DNA of 64,000 bases from Streptomyces canus (GCF_030815415.1 NZ_JAUSWW010000001.1:10168001-10232000); one strand, 5' to 3'; shown: positions 35,627-44,689, counted from the stretch's first letter. Program-made: numbers and translations. The notes: a model not told the origin generated them from the letters alone.

Positions 35627-35675
35627 CGGCGTCTGCCGACCGCGTCGAGGATCGGGGAAGAGGCGCCCGCTTGCT

Positions 35676-36035
35676 TCAGTTGCAGGGTGCCATCAGTGTG
35701 TCGTCGTCCGGGACGCGGCCCAGGGCCCAGGTGCGCAGGCCGGTACGCAGGTGGTCGCCGAAGACGTGGGCCGACTGCGCGAGAGTCGGCGACTGCGCCT
35801 TGAGGCGGTGGTTCAGCGGCATGGTGTCGCGCCGACTCTCGACGTAGTCGAGTAGAACGGCGGTCGGTGAGGTCCACAGTGGCTCGTCGTCGGGCCGGGC
35901 CTCCAGCAGGGCGCGCCAGTGGTCGTGTGCTTCCGGGGCCGGGACGGTGGCGTCCTTGCCGGAGCTACAGACCGACGTCGCACGGTGCCGCAGGACGTCC
36001 GGATCGTCGAAGGCGTATCTGCCGGCGGAACCAGA
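35676..36035 (-). pseudogene. Unidentified protein, C-terminal fragment
   Basis: The frame from about 36033 (GRYAFDDPDVLRHRATS...DHWRALLEARPDDEPLWTSPTAVLLDYVESRRDTMPLNHRLKAQ...GRVPDDDTLMAPCN) has protein-like composition. No family recognised and no start codon context; it begins next to a large hairpin. Confidence 0.3.
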
Positions 36036-36078
36036 ACAGGTACGGAGGCGGGCCGTATCGGCCCGCCTCCGTACCTGT
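36036..36078. terminator. 43-base perfect hairpin downstream of the DJ-1-like gene
   Basis: The 20-base arms ACAGGTACGGAGGCGGGCCG and its exact complement are separated by only TAT. It starts 56 bases after the DJ-1-like stop codon and could terminate in either direction. Confidence 0.65.
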
Positions 36079-36133
36079 CTCGTCTGCTCGACCGTGTCGT
36101 CGGCTGCCTGGACGGCACAGCGTGTGGTCGCCG

Positions 36134-37171
36134 CTACGCGCTCGCCTGCTTGCTGCTGGTCCGGCGGGCCGCGGGGCTGTGGGTGAGGATGCTGCGGAGT
36201 TCGGCGGTCTGCTTGTCGATGGCCTGTGGGCCGTTGCCGGTGAGCAGCCGCACGGACGGCTCGTAGGCCGTTTGCGGGGCGGACATGTTGAGGGAGGACG
36301 CGACGGTGAAGCCGGCTTCCTTGATGGCCACGTCGACGAAGTAGGACAGTCGGGTCTTCTTGCCGGGGGCGTGCGGGTAGAGAAAACTCAGCGCGAACAG
36401 CTCGCCCATCTTGGGGACGGTCGCGATGGGGGCGGCGAGGAACGGATTGTCCTTCACCGGGTAGGCGGCGCCCTGCGCGTCGATGCGCTGCCGGGTGGAG
36501 GTCACCCCGATGGGCGCGTGGCAGATCAACGAGACGGTGACGCCGTTCTCCCGGGCTGTGTGGAGGGTTTCGCCGAGCCACGGGTTGTCACGGAAGTCGA
36601 CCATGGGGGCGTGACCGCCGGGGGTGTGGATGAAGTCGAAGTCGGCGAAGGTGAACGCATCGGCCGCATCGCGGTGGCGCTGGACGAGTTCCTGAAGCGA
36701 GTGGAAGGTGGCCTCGGGCAGCTTGTCGAGGCGGCGGATCAGTTCGGGGCGGTACTCGGCGAGCTCCGGTTCGCTGTTGGGCAGTAGTTCGGAGACCGGG
36801 ATCCGGCCGATGTGCCGCTCCAGCAGCCGGACTTCCTGCTCGCGGCGGGCGACCAGCTCGGGGTGGCGCTGCCGGAAGCTGTTGACGTCGAACGAGCGGC
36901 GGCGCTGCTGCCTGCGCAGGGGGAGGGTCTTGGCGCCGATCTTCTCGATGTAGTGCATGGACAGGGCCATGCCGTTGATGTCGAGTTGCGGGGCGTTGCC
37001 GTCGGGGGTGGCGAAGGTGAACTCGTAGTCCTTCTCGAACTCCTTGAGCATCTGAGCCATCTCGACCAGGAAGAATCCGGTCGAGATCGATTTGACCTCG
37101 GCCGGCTTGGCCAGCGGCAGTTGGCGGCCGGACGAGATGATGATCAGTGCGCGACGCTTGGTGGTGGGCAT
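36134..37171 (-). CDS. DJ-1/PfpI (Hsp31-like) family protein
   Basis: A 345-residue protein starting MPTTKRRALIIISSGRQLPLA, with GGGAG upstream of the ATG. The DJ-1/PfpI core includes GFFLVEMAQMLKEFEKDYEFTFATPDGNAPQLD, FIHTPGGHAPMVDF and VSLICHAPIG, where Cys is the nucleophile-elbow residue. A middle insertion (about residues 85-160) is highly charged. The length fits Hsp31-type chaperone/glyoxalase proteins rather than short DJ-1. It is downstream of the SDR gene and likely in the TetR regulon. Confidence 0.85.
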   Translation of the reverse strand: MPTTKRRALIIISSGRQLPLAKPAEVKSISTGFFLVEMAQMLKEFEKDYEFTFATPDGNAPQLDINGMALSMHYIEKIGAKTLPLRRQQRRRSFDVNSFRQRHPELVARREQEVRLLERHIGRIPVSELLPNSEPELAEYRPELIRRLDKLPEATFHSLQELVQRHRDAADAFTFADFDFIHTPGGHAPMVDFRDNPWLGETLHTARENGVTVSLICHAPIGVTSTRQRIDAQGAAYPVKDNPFLAAPIATVPKMGELFALSFLYPHAPGKKTRLSYFVDVAIKEAGFTVASSLNMSAPQTAYEPSVRLLTGNGPQAIDKQTAELRSILTHSPAARRTSSKQASA

Positions 37172-37477
37172 GACGGGGCTCCCTTCAGTGGGCCTCGATG
37201 GCGTGGGACGGGTGGGCCCAGCCAGCCCACTCCTGATTGTGCTGCTGTTGGTTGTGCGGGACGAGTTGCCCGGGCTGCCGGCCGAGAGGTATCCGCAGCG
37301 GGGCGGCATGGCGCTTGCGGAAGCAGGTGACGTACGTCGAATTTCGCTGGAGAAGGACCTGCTGCCTGCGGGGGTGAGGGAGCCTGGGCGGGTGTGCCAC
37401 CCGGGCTCTCTCAGGTGCGGGCGGTGCGGGTGCGCGCCGTGGTGTGGGCGTGTCACGGCCGGGGGGCCGGGCGTTTT
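37172..37477. other. Spacer between the SDR pseudogene and the DJ-1-like gene
   Basis: There is no recognisable coding frame in these 306 bases. An imperfect hairpin (GAGCCTGGGCGGGT...ACCCGGGCTC, about 37380-37413) could attenuate transcription from the SDR promoter. Confidence 0.35.
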
Positions 37478-38156
37478 CTACTTGCCTTCCGCGGCCTTGG
37501 ACACGTGCGCCCACTGGGCCCACTCGGACAGGCGCTGCTGGTAGACCTGCGGTGCCATCTGAGTCGGCCCCTCCCCGAAGAACACGCGCAGCGGAGGCTC
37601 CTCGGCGTCGACGAGGGTGAGGATCGCGGACTTGAAGCCGACCGGCTCCGGGAGTACGACCTGCGCCCGCCGTGCGGCCATGTTCTCGTGCAGAGCCGCG
37701 TACGCGGGATGCGCGTCGGCGATGACGGCGGATGCACCGGACCAGTCGGTGGCGAAGCCGCCGGGTTCGACCAGGGTGACCTTGATGCCGAAGTCGGCAA
37801 CTTCCTGGGCGAGTGCGTCCGTCATCCCTTCCAGGGCCCACTTCGACGCGTGGTAGGCACCGAGGGTCGCCGAGTTCCTCCACGGCGCCGATCAGGGAGT
37901 AACCGGCATTGTTGACCACCACGTCCAGCCGGCCGAACCGCTCCTTGGCCGCCGAGACGGCCTCGAACACCTGCGCACGGTCGGTGACGTCCAGACCCAG
38001 CGGCAGGACTGCGTCACCGAACCGCTCGACCAGGTCGGCCACCGCCCTGGTGTCCCGGGCGGTGGCCGCGACCTTGTCGCCGCGCTTCAGGGCGGCGAGG
38101 GCGAACTCGCGGCCGAAACCGCGCGACGAACCGGTGATGAACCAGCCCTTGCTCAT
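37478..38156 (-). pseudogene. SDR-family oxidoreductase with internal deletion
   Basis: The first frame, MSKGWFITGSSRGFGREFALAALKRGDKVAATARD...VVVNNAGYSLIGAVEEL, has the TGxxxGxG cofactor loop and NNAG. Near 37885 the frame changes and continues LGAYHASKWALEGMTDALAQEVADFGIKVTLVEPGGF to 37478. About 50 residues with the catalytic Ser strand are missing, while YHASK is kept. AGGAGG precedes the ATG. The TetR operators lie just upstream, so this was the first gene of the controlled operon. Confidence 0.85.
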
Positions 38157-38195
38157 GACGTAAACCTCCTGTGGGGATGGACGGCCACCCATAAG

Positions 38196-38237
38196 CGGGA
38201 CGGCTATCCCGATTAAGTATACGGGATGAACGTCCCG
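38196..38237 (-). promoter_or_regulatory. Twin TetR-type operators flanking a -10 box
   Basis: CGGGAC-GGCT-ATCCCG (38196-38211) and CGGGAT-GAAC-GTCCCG (38222-38237) bracket TATACT on the minus strand (38216-38221). The sites match those upstream of tetR. The promoter points to the SDR/DJ-1 genes. Confidence 0.7.
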
Positions 38238-38325
38238 CTTTCGAGTTGGCTGTGGAGGCGGGCGGCGGCAGCGGCCCGCAGCCCCACGCTCAGCGGCCTT
38301 GCGCTGATGTGATCTCCTCCGGCGT

Positions 38326-38480
38326 CACCCTTCGGCTCGCCGCGACCGTCGGGGCCGACGTGGCTCGCGCCCGGAAGGTCCTGTGTCGCCGCGTGCAAGG
38401 TCGGCAGTGCGCCGTCCTGGTCGTCCTGGGCGAGGAACTTGCTCGCGATCGGCCCCATGGCGCGGGCGCCCTCGTCTGCT
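38326..38480 (-). pseudogene. SDR C-terminal fragment
   Basis: AMGPIASKFLAQDDQDGALPTLHAATQDLPGASHVGPDGRGEPKG resembles the end of retinol-dehydrogenase-like SDR proteins (GALPTLYAAT...GPDGFGEL). The rest of the gene is absent. Confidence 0.45.
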
Positions 38481-38651
38481 CCGCCCCTGCCTGCAGGGTT
38501 CGCGCGACTTGACTGGGTGCAGAGGATGATCAAGATCCATTCCTGCACCGCGCCGCTATGTAAGGCCGACCGTCGTGACCTCGACCGATAGCTGCTCCTG
38601 CCTGGCCCGACCGGCGGCCCATTCCGCAGCTATGGATAACCAGGATCACCA

Positions 38652-38750
38652 GTACTGGTGCAGGCGCTGGACCGGTCGGCGAAGGTAGCGGCCGCCAAGT
38701 ACGCGTGGTCCGGCAGGGAGCGGCTGGGTGTGCTGCGGGTGCGCGATGAC
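38652..38750 (+). pseudogene. Ku fragment (about 33 codons)
   Basis: LVQALDRSAKVAAAKYAWSGRERLGVLRVRDDV matches the central block of the intact Ku (LLQALRRSSKVAIAKYAWSGRERLGLLRVRGEA). It is divergent enough to be an old relic or to derive from a different ku paralogue. Confidence 0.7.
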
Positions 38751-39015
38751 GTGCGGTGCGTGTCTTCGACGGCTCGCGGTGTCGACCGTTTGCCCCGCGA
38801 CGCCGGTCCTGGTGGCCGTGGGGTGGTCAGGCCGGCCATCGAGGTGCGGCCTGCGGTGACGGAGGTGCCGTGTCCGCGCGGGCAAGGCCAGATGTGCGAG
38901 GCAGGTTTCCCTACTTTTGCGGCATTCGGGGGATTGCTGAGGGGCGGTGCAACCGGGCCTGCCCGCCCAGCGACTTCAACGGGCAGACAGACACGCCAAG
39001 CAAGGGAGATCCGCG

Positions 39016-39366
39016 GTGAACGCATACAGTGACACGCTCGTCCCGGCCCAGGACCTTTGGCCCATCTGCGACCCGTACGCCCCCGCTGCGCTGGACCCCG
39101 ACGCTGGCCGGGCCGGCGTCCGCGAAGGCGGCGACTACCTGCTGCCGCCCCCCGAACCGGCTCAGCGCCTGAACATCCCCCTCGGCCCCGTCGACCGGCG
39201 CCGACTGGACCTGTGTGCCGCACTCACCATCCGCGGCATCGCGCCGCTTCCCGGCGACCAGCACGCCGTGGACGCCATCAGCTCGCTCGGCGACGCGGTG
39301 ACCGCCGCCGTCCTGCGCTGGGTAGCCCATCCCACCGCATTTGCCTCTGCGCCCTCATCAGCATGA
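39016..39366 (+). CDS. Hypothetical protein
   Basis: A 116-residue protein from GTG with GGGAG upstream, starting VNAYSDTLVPAQDLWPICDPYAPAALDP. It contains LNIPLGPVDRRRLDLCAALTIRGIAPLPGDQHAVDAISSLGD. It is soluble and without a known domain. The last residues (FASAPSSA) look degenerate, so the 3' end may be truncated. Confidence 0.6.
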   Translation: MNAYSDTLVPAQDLWPICDPYAPAALDPDAGRAGVREGGDYLLPPPEPAQRLNIPLGPVDRRRLDLCAALTIRGIAPLPGDQHAVDAISSLGDAVTAAVLRWVAHPTAFASAPSSA

Positions 39367-39595
39367 GGTCCCAGAATGCGCCGGCGAGTGCCTCGCATGC
39401 CGCTTCGCCGTCGGTGTGACCCGGGGCGGCTGGTGGCTGGGTGAGGGTGCAGGATGCGCCAGAGCGAGCGGCCGCTGCGCCTCTCATCCGACGAGCACAC
39501 GGCCCCGATCGGGGGAGGCGCGCTCATGGCCGCCCGCCATCGCGCGCTGGCGGTGCATCTTGGCGTCGAACTCCAGGGCCAGTCGAGGGGTCGGG

Positions 39596-39853
39596 TCAGC
39601 CTGGCCAGGTGCCGGTCAGCCGGCGAGTGGCGGTGGCGCCGCCGCGGTCGACGGCGGCTTTGACGCCGGCGAAGATTGCTCCCTGCAGGACGGCTGCCGA
39701 CAGGATCTCGCGCCAGGTGCGGTGCTCGTCGGGGGCGTCCTCGTCGTGTCCGAGCTTCTTCCAGACCTGCTTGAACACCGCACCGGCCAGCACGCCGCTG
39801 ATGGCGCCCATGGCCATGCCGACCGGCTTGTAGGCGATCTTCGAGGCTTTCAT
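39596..39853 (-). CDS. DUF4235 membrane protein
   Basis: An 85-residue protein starting MKASKIAYKPVGMAMGAISGVLAGAVFKQVWKKLG, with two amphipathic/hydrophobic segments, as in the DUF4235 family. Its start overlaps the DUF3618 stop by four bases. It is the last gene of a three-gene envelope-type operon whose function is not known. Confidence 0.88.
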   Translation of the reverse strand: MKASKIAYKPVGMAMGAISGVLAGAVFKQVWKKLGHDEDAPDEHRTWREILSAAVLQGAIFAGVKAAVDRGGATATRRLTGTWPG

Positions 39854-40320
39854 CGGTGCCTCCTGGCGCGGCGGATGAACACCAGCGCGATGAGTACGCC
39901 TGCCGCGGCGAGCAGCGGGGTGCGGTTGGCGCGTGCCGCCTGTATGCCCTGGCTGGCCTTCTCGCGTACCGGCTCCGGAGCCTTCTCCCGGGCCAGCTCC
40001 CCCACGTGTACGGCCTTGTTGCGGGCCTGCTCGGTGGCCGCGGCGGCCTTGGCGCGCACCGGCTCCGGGGTCTTGTCCTGCACCAGGTGGGCGGCGTGCG
40101 TTGCCTTGTCCCGCAGCTGGGCCCTGACGTGGGTGGTCTTCTCGGCGGCCTGCTGCTTGACGGCCGTCGTCTTCTCGCGGGCGCGGGTCTTGACGTCGGT
40201 CCTGGCCGCGAGCGCCTCGACGGTCTCGCCGCGTTCCTCGCGGTCCGCCTCGACCTGCTCGCGCAGTTCCTCGGGGGAGGGTGTGGCCTCATCGCCGGTG
40301 TGCGGCTTGTCCTGGGTCAT
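39850..40320 (-). CDS. DUF3618 protein
   Basis: A 156-residue protein starting MTQDKPHTGDEATPSPEELREQVEADREERGETVEAL, the DUF3618 signature (paired E-R-E-R-L/TV helix). A long Lys/Arg/Ala-rich helical region (VKTRAREKTTAVKQQAAEKTTHV...) follows, then one membrane segment (LLAAAGVLIALVFI) and a basic tail. Its start overlaps the stop of the upstream gene (ATGA). Confidence 0.88.
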   Translation of the reverse strand: MTQDKPHTGDEATPSPEELREQVEADREERGETVEALAARTDVKTRAREKTTAVKQQAAEKTTHVRAQLRDKATHAAHLVQDKTPEPVRAKAAAATEQARNKAVHVGELAREKAPEPVREKASQGIQAARANRTPLLAAAGVLIALVFIRRARRHR

Positions 40321-40736
40321 CGCTGTGCCCTCTCCTTGATCTCGGCTACATCGGCCTTGACGCTGTCCACGGTCTGCTCCGGCGTCGGCGGGGACGCCTT
40401 GCTGATCTGCTGCTTGCCCAGCGCCGCCATCAGCGCGGTGACGGCGGCCAGGGCGGCGGTGACGATCAGCGCCGCCACCCACACATCCATCACGAGCGAG
40501 AGCGCGGCGATCACGGTGGCCACCAGTGCCTGCAGAGTGAGCACACCCACCAGGCTGGCGCCGCCGAACAGGCCACCGCCCTTGCCGAACCGCTTGCCCT
40601 TCTGGGTCATCTCCGCCTGCGCCAGGCGCATCTCGTCGCGGACCAGCTGCGACAGCTGCTGCGAGGCACGCTGAACCAGGTCGCCGACCGGTTCCTGCGC
40701 TCCGCCGCCGGTGCGGGGGGAGCCTTCTGCTGGCAT
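40317..40736 (-). CDS. DUF1469 (phage-holin-family III-like) membrane protein
   Basis: A 139-residue protein with an N-terminal amphipathic helix (VGDLVQRASQQLSQLVRDEMRLAQAEM) and two membrane segments (ASLVGVLTLQALVATVIAALS and VWVAALIVTAALAAVTALMA), matching the DUF1469/holin_X_3-like family. It is first in the operon with DUF3618 and DUF4235, an arrangement common in actinobacteria. Confidence 0.88.
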   Translation of the reverse strand: MPAEGSPRTGGGAQEPVGDLVQRASQQLSQLVRDEMRLAQAEMTQKGKRFGKGGGLFGGASLVGVLTLQALVATVIAALSLVMDVWVAALIVTAALAAVTALMAALGKQQISKASPPTPEQTVDSVKADVAEIKERAQR

Positions 40737-40905
40737 GGGTGCTCACCTGTCCTTCGTCGGCGTTTTGCGGCAGGTCCTGCGATGTTCGGTATCCGTTGGT
40801 GCTCGCCAGGGGTCTGGGCTGCCCCCGGTTGGCGACCAATCGGCGATCTCCTTCCACCGTCTGATCGCGTGCCCGAGTACCCCGGCAGCGACGCATCACC
40901 GCTCG

Positions 40906-41190
40906 TCAGAGCACACGTCGCCACAGCAGCCGCGGTGCGGCCCGCACCGGGGCAGCCGCCGCCAGCCCCAGGGCGCCACCCGCGGCCACGTCGGAGGGAA
41001 AGTGCGCACCGCTGTGCACCCGTGCCGCGGCCACGGTCACCGCCGACACCGCACAAGCGGCACCGGCGGCCGGCCACACCGGAATGACGGCACCGGCGAA
41101 AGCGAAGGCGGCAGCCGTGTGCCCGGAGGGAAAGGACACCCCGGCCGCCGCCCACCACACCTTGGTGTGCTCCGCCGCCTCCTCCACCGC
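40906..41190 (-). pseudogene. PAP2-family phosphatase, C-terminal part
   Basis: VSFPSGHTAAAFAFA and ARVHSGAHFPSDVAAG are the second and third PAP2 phosphatase motifs. The N-terminal membrane segments and first motif are missing. The frame is fused upstream to serine-recombinase sequence at about 41190. Confidence 0.75.
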
Positions 41191-41500
41191 AGGGCGCGGG
41201 TCGACCCGGCGCCGCCCGTAGGCATAGATGCCGGCATAAGCGGGATTGTGCAGCAGGGTCTGCAGCGTCATCCGGTTCGGCCTTCGCCATTCCAGGGTGC
41301 CCTTGTCGGCCCCTCACGCAGCCGGATGCCCAACTGGATGTCATCCACGAGATAGCGCAGGACACCGTGCAACGTGCCGAGCCGTTCGAACTGCGCGAAG
41401 ACCAGGCGGATCACGGTCTGCACCTGTTCGTCCGGGTCCAAAGTCACCTCCCCGGACGGGCGGCGGATGTAACCGCTGGGCAGGGGGAAGGCCAGGACCG
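41191..41500 (-). pseudogene. Serine recombinase, internal fragment
   Basis: LPSGYIRRPSGEVTLDPDEQVQTVIRLVFAQFERLGTLHGVLRYL and, after a one-base slip near 41315, LEWRRPNRMTLQTLLHNPAYAGIYAYGRRRVDPRP form the 'recombinase' domain of large serine integrases. The catalytic N-terminus is absent. Confidence 0.7.
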
Positions 41501-42114
41501 ACAGGGCCCGGGATGACTACCAAGATGCCCTGCCTACCAAGAGGCCCTGCCTTCATGCCCGCAGCCGCCGGCAACCACCCGATCGAGACTCCCGTTCGAC
41601 GCACACCCCTCAAGATCGGAACGACAACAGCTACTCAGCGGCATCTCAGCCCACTTCCGCCCTCGCCGCCACCTGCTCACAGCCCGTGACTACCGCACCG
41701 AAATGACCCACCGTTTCACCACCTGGCGCCAGGCCACCGGCTGTGCAGCCACAGCCTGAAGCCAACCGGCCCAGCGGGTCCGCATGCCTCAACCCGCCCC
41801 CAGCCTCACAAGTTGACAGAGCCGTTCCGACACCACCACAGCGTTCCTTGCCGCACTCACCGGCCACTGGCACCGCAACGCCCGTAAGCCCGCACCCCCC
41901 CGGCGCCCCAGGACTGCGCGCCTACCAGCACCGCGCTGCCTCAGCCGGCCTTGCGATCCTCGGCCACCGCCTGAGCTAAAACACCCCGTTCGGGCACCGA
42001 GCAGCCACCCGTTCTATTGAAATCTCGGCCCACCGTCCTGTTGCGGCGCATCCCGGGTGCATACACGGTGTTTCCTTGATCGGATCTGTCTTCTGTCCGT
42101 ACTGGAGCCGCCTC
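41501..42114. other. Decayed region, probably mobile-element debris
   Basis: A plus-strand stretch (ISAHFRPRRHLLTARDYRTEMTHRFTTWRQATG, about 41630-41750) looks like the end of a transposase-type protein but was not assigned. The rest holds no recognisable gene; the last 60 bases must contain the promoter of the condensation-domain gene. Confidence 0.3.
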
Positions 42115-43518
42115 ATGCGCATCACCGACCTCCACCGCTGCGGGGTCCGGCCCGGACGTCTCGTGGAGTGGACGTTGTCTCCCGCGACCCTCGCCGTGGC
42201 GGCCGGTCTGGCGCAGGATTCCCGGCCGCCGGCGTACATCCAGGAGGGGCACATCAGGACCGCCAAGGCCGTACGCGAGAGGGGCGTGATCCAGCCGACC
42301 TGGATCGGCCTCGCATTCGACCTTCCCGGTCCGGTCGATCTCGAGGCACTGCAGGACGCCCTGCAGACCTGGACCGTCCGGCACGAGACGCTGCGCAGCG
42401 GGTTCCGCTGGGACGGCGACACGCTGTGCCGCTTCACGCTCGACGGCGGAGACGTGTCACTGCGGCGCGAGGTGGCAGGCGACTTCCCGGACGCGGGGGA
42501 GCTGGTCCGGCATCTGCGGGACCGTTTCGATGCCGCGACCGACGCGCTCAGCTGGCCGAACTACCTGTACACCGCCGTGGTCCGGGACGACTCCACCAGC
42601 GTGTACATGGCCTTCGACCATATCAACGTCGACGCGTACTCCCTGCAGAATCTCCCAGCCGAGATCGACGAGCTCTACACCACGGCCGTCGACGGCTGCG
42701 AGGTGCGGCACGGGCCGGCGGCCAGCTACATCGACTTCTGCGAGATCGAACGGGCGGACGCGGACCGGGCCGACGTGGATCATGACATGGTCGCCCGCTG
42801 GCGGGACTTCATCCGGCGCTGCGACGGCAGACTGCCGAGCTTCCAGATCGACGTCGGGCACGAGCCCGACGGACGGATGCCGCAGCAGACGATAATCTGC
42901 GAGATGCTCACGAGCCCCGAGGACGCCGCCGCGTTCGAGGCGTACTGCCGGCCGTACGGCGGCAGCCTCGTCGGCCTGCTCGCCGCCAGCGCCCTGCTCA
43001 TCCACAAGCTCGCCAAGCAGCCCGTCTTCCGCACCATCGTGCCGTTCCACACCCGGGTGAGGTCGCAGTGGTCCGGCTCCGTGGGCTGGTACGTCGGCAA
43101 CGCGCCCGTCGAGATCGCCGTCGACCGGGCACACGACTTCACCGGTGCCCTGAGAGCCGCCCGCGACAACCTGCGGGTCAACAAGCGGCTGGCCCGCATG
43201 CCCCTCGACCGCGTGCTGACCCTGATCGGCCCGGAGTTCCGCCCTACCTCACCCGATCTGTACTCCGGTTTCTCCTACATCGACGCCCGTCTCTTCCCGG
43301 GTGCCGAGCGTTGGGCGGAGATGCGGGCCAGCTGCCTGCTCCGGGTATCGCGCGGCGACCAGACGGGCGTCTGGGTCAGCCGGCTCCACGAGGGCCTGCA
43401 CATCACCACCCGTCATCCGGACAACGACATCGCGGACAAGAACATGCGCCTGTACGTCGAGCGCCTGCGCGGCCTCATCACCTCCGTCCCCACGAGCGGA
43501 TCGCTGGATAAGTACTGA
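42115..43518 (+). CDS. Stand-alone condensation-domain protein
   Basis: A 467-residue protein from ATG 42115 (GGAG upstream) starting MRITDLHRCGVRPGRLVEWTLSP. The fold is that of NRPS condensation/acyltransferase (PapA-like) proteins: PTWIGLAFDLPGPVDLEALQDALQTWTVRHETLRSGF, the active-site-like AFDHINVDAYS (His169, Asp173 in the HHxxxDG position) and SGSVGWYVGNAPVEI, DLYSGFSYIDAR. The first His is Asp and the Gly is Ala, so catalysis may be retained by the second His. No carrier protein, adenylation or polyketide gene is nearby. The last residue, Tyr, was created by an IS630 insertion in the stop codon. Confidence 0.85.
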   Translation: MRITDLHRCGVRPGRLVEWTLSPATLAVAAGLAQDSRPPAYIQEGHIRTAKAVRERGVIQPTWIGLAFDLPGPVDLEALQDALQTWTVRHETLRSGFRWDGDTLCRFTLDGGDVSLRREVAGDFPDAGELVRHLRDRFDAATDALSWPNYLYTAVVRDDSTSVYMAFDHINVDAYSLQNLPAEIDELYTTAVDGCEVRHGPAASYIDFCEIERADADRADVDHDMVARWRDFIRRCDGRLPSFQIDVGHEPDGRMPQQTIICEMLTSPEDAAAFEAYCRPYGGSLVGLLAASALLIHKLAKQPVFRTIVPFHTRVRSQWSGSVGWYVGNAPVEIAVDRAHDFTGALRAARDNLRVNKRLARMPLDRVLTLIGPEFRPTSPDLYSGFSYIDARLFPGAERWAEMRASCLLRVSRGDQTGVWVSRLHEGLHITTRHPDNDIADKNMRLYVERLRGLITSVPTSGSLDKY

Positions 43519-44682
43519 CTTCGGCTCGTCAGGGTGAACCTTGGCGAAGCTTCTGATGGGCTCGGAGTGGTGGCTGTATCCCGTGGTGTGTGAGATATGG
43601 CGATGGGGGCGGGTTGACCGCTGCGGGGCGTCGGCGCCGGGAGTCGGTACGGATGCAGGCGGCTGAGTTGTTCGAGCAGGAGATCAAGCCGCCGGAGGTC
43701 GCACGGCGCCTGCGAGTGAGCCCGAAGTCGGCTTACCAGTGGCATCAGTTGTGGCGGGACGGTGGCGTGCGGGCTCTGGCCTCCCGTGGGCCGAGTGGAT
43801 CCCGTTGCCGACTGTCGCCACGCTGTCTGGAGAAACTGGCCGCGTACCTCGATGAGGGCCCGGCCGCCCACGGCTGGGTGGAGGACCAGGTGTGGACCGC
43901 GGCGAGGGTGGCCACGCTGATCGGCAGGAAGTTCCACGTCTGCTACAGCGTCTCCGGAGCTACCCGGTTGATGCACCGGCTCGGCTTCAGTCCGCAGGTC
44001 CCCGCACGCAGGGTGGCAGAACGCGACGAGCAGGCCGTCACTGCGTGGAAGGAGGTGACCTGGGCCGAGGTAAAAGAGCCCGGGCGGCCTGCGGGGGCTA
44101 CATCTGCTTCGAGGATGAAGCAGGGTTCACCCGAAAGCCGCCCCGAGGCCGGACCTGGGGCCGGCGCGGGCGCACCCCGGTCGTGACCGTCAGCGGGCGC
44201 CGCTCTGGGCGTCTGTCGGTGGCCGGGCTGATCGCGATGCGGCCGGGCTCGCGGACCCGGCTGTGCCACCGGCTGCGCACCCACCGAGCCGGCAAAGGAA
44301 AGCGCCGCAGCATGGGCGAGCGGGACTTCATCGCACTCGTCGACGGCGTCCACCAGCTCGTCAGGGCACCGATCGTGCTGGTCTGGGACCGCCTGAACAC
44401 CCACGTCTCCCACGCCATGCGCGAGCTGATCGCCGAGCGCGAGTGGCTGACGGTATTCCTGCTGCCCGCCTACTCACCCGACCTCAACCCCGTCGAGTGG
44501 GTATGGGCACACGTCAAGCACAGCCTGGCCAACCTCGCCGTTGTCGCTCTCGACCGTCTCGAGGCACTCGTCCGCAACCGGCTCAAACGCCTTCAGTACC
44601 GGCCCGACACCCTCGACGGCTTCATAGCCGGAACCGGCCTGACCCTCGACGAACCCGCGTCACCTTGACGAGCCGAAGTCAG
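43515..44682 (+). mobile_element. IS630-family element
   Basis: Inverted ends CTGACTTCGGCTCGTCA (43515) and the complement ending 44682 are flanked by TA (43513-43514 and 44683-44684), the standard IS630 target duplication. It is 1168 bp. Confidence 0.93.
43590..44668 (+). CDS. IS630-family transposase in two frames
   Basis: The first frame holds the HTH region (MQAAELFEQEIKPPEVARRLRVSPKSAYQWHQLW). A -1 shift near 44070-44090, at GTAAAAGAG, is needed to enter the catalytic frame with Asp in YICFEDEAGF, Asp in VLVWDRLNTH and Glu in SPDLNPVEWVW, which ends at 44668. Some IS630 elements use programmed -1 shifting, but the slippery site here is weak, so a simple mutation is equally possible. Confidence 0.82.
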
Positions 44683-44689
44683 TAATCAT

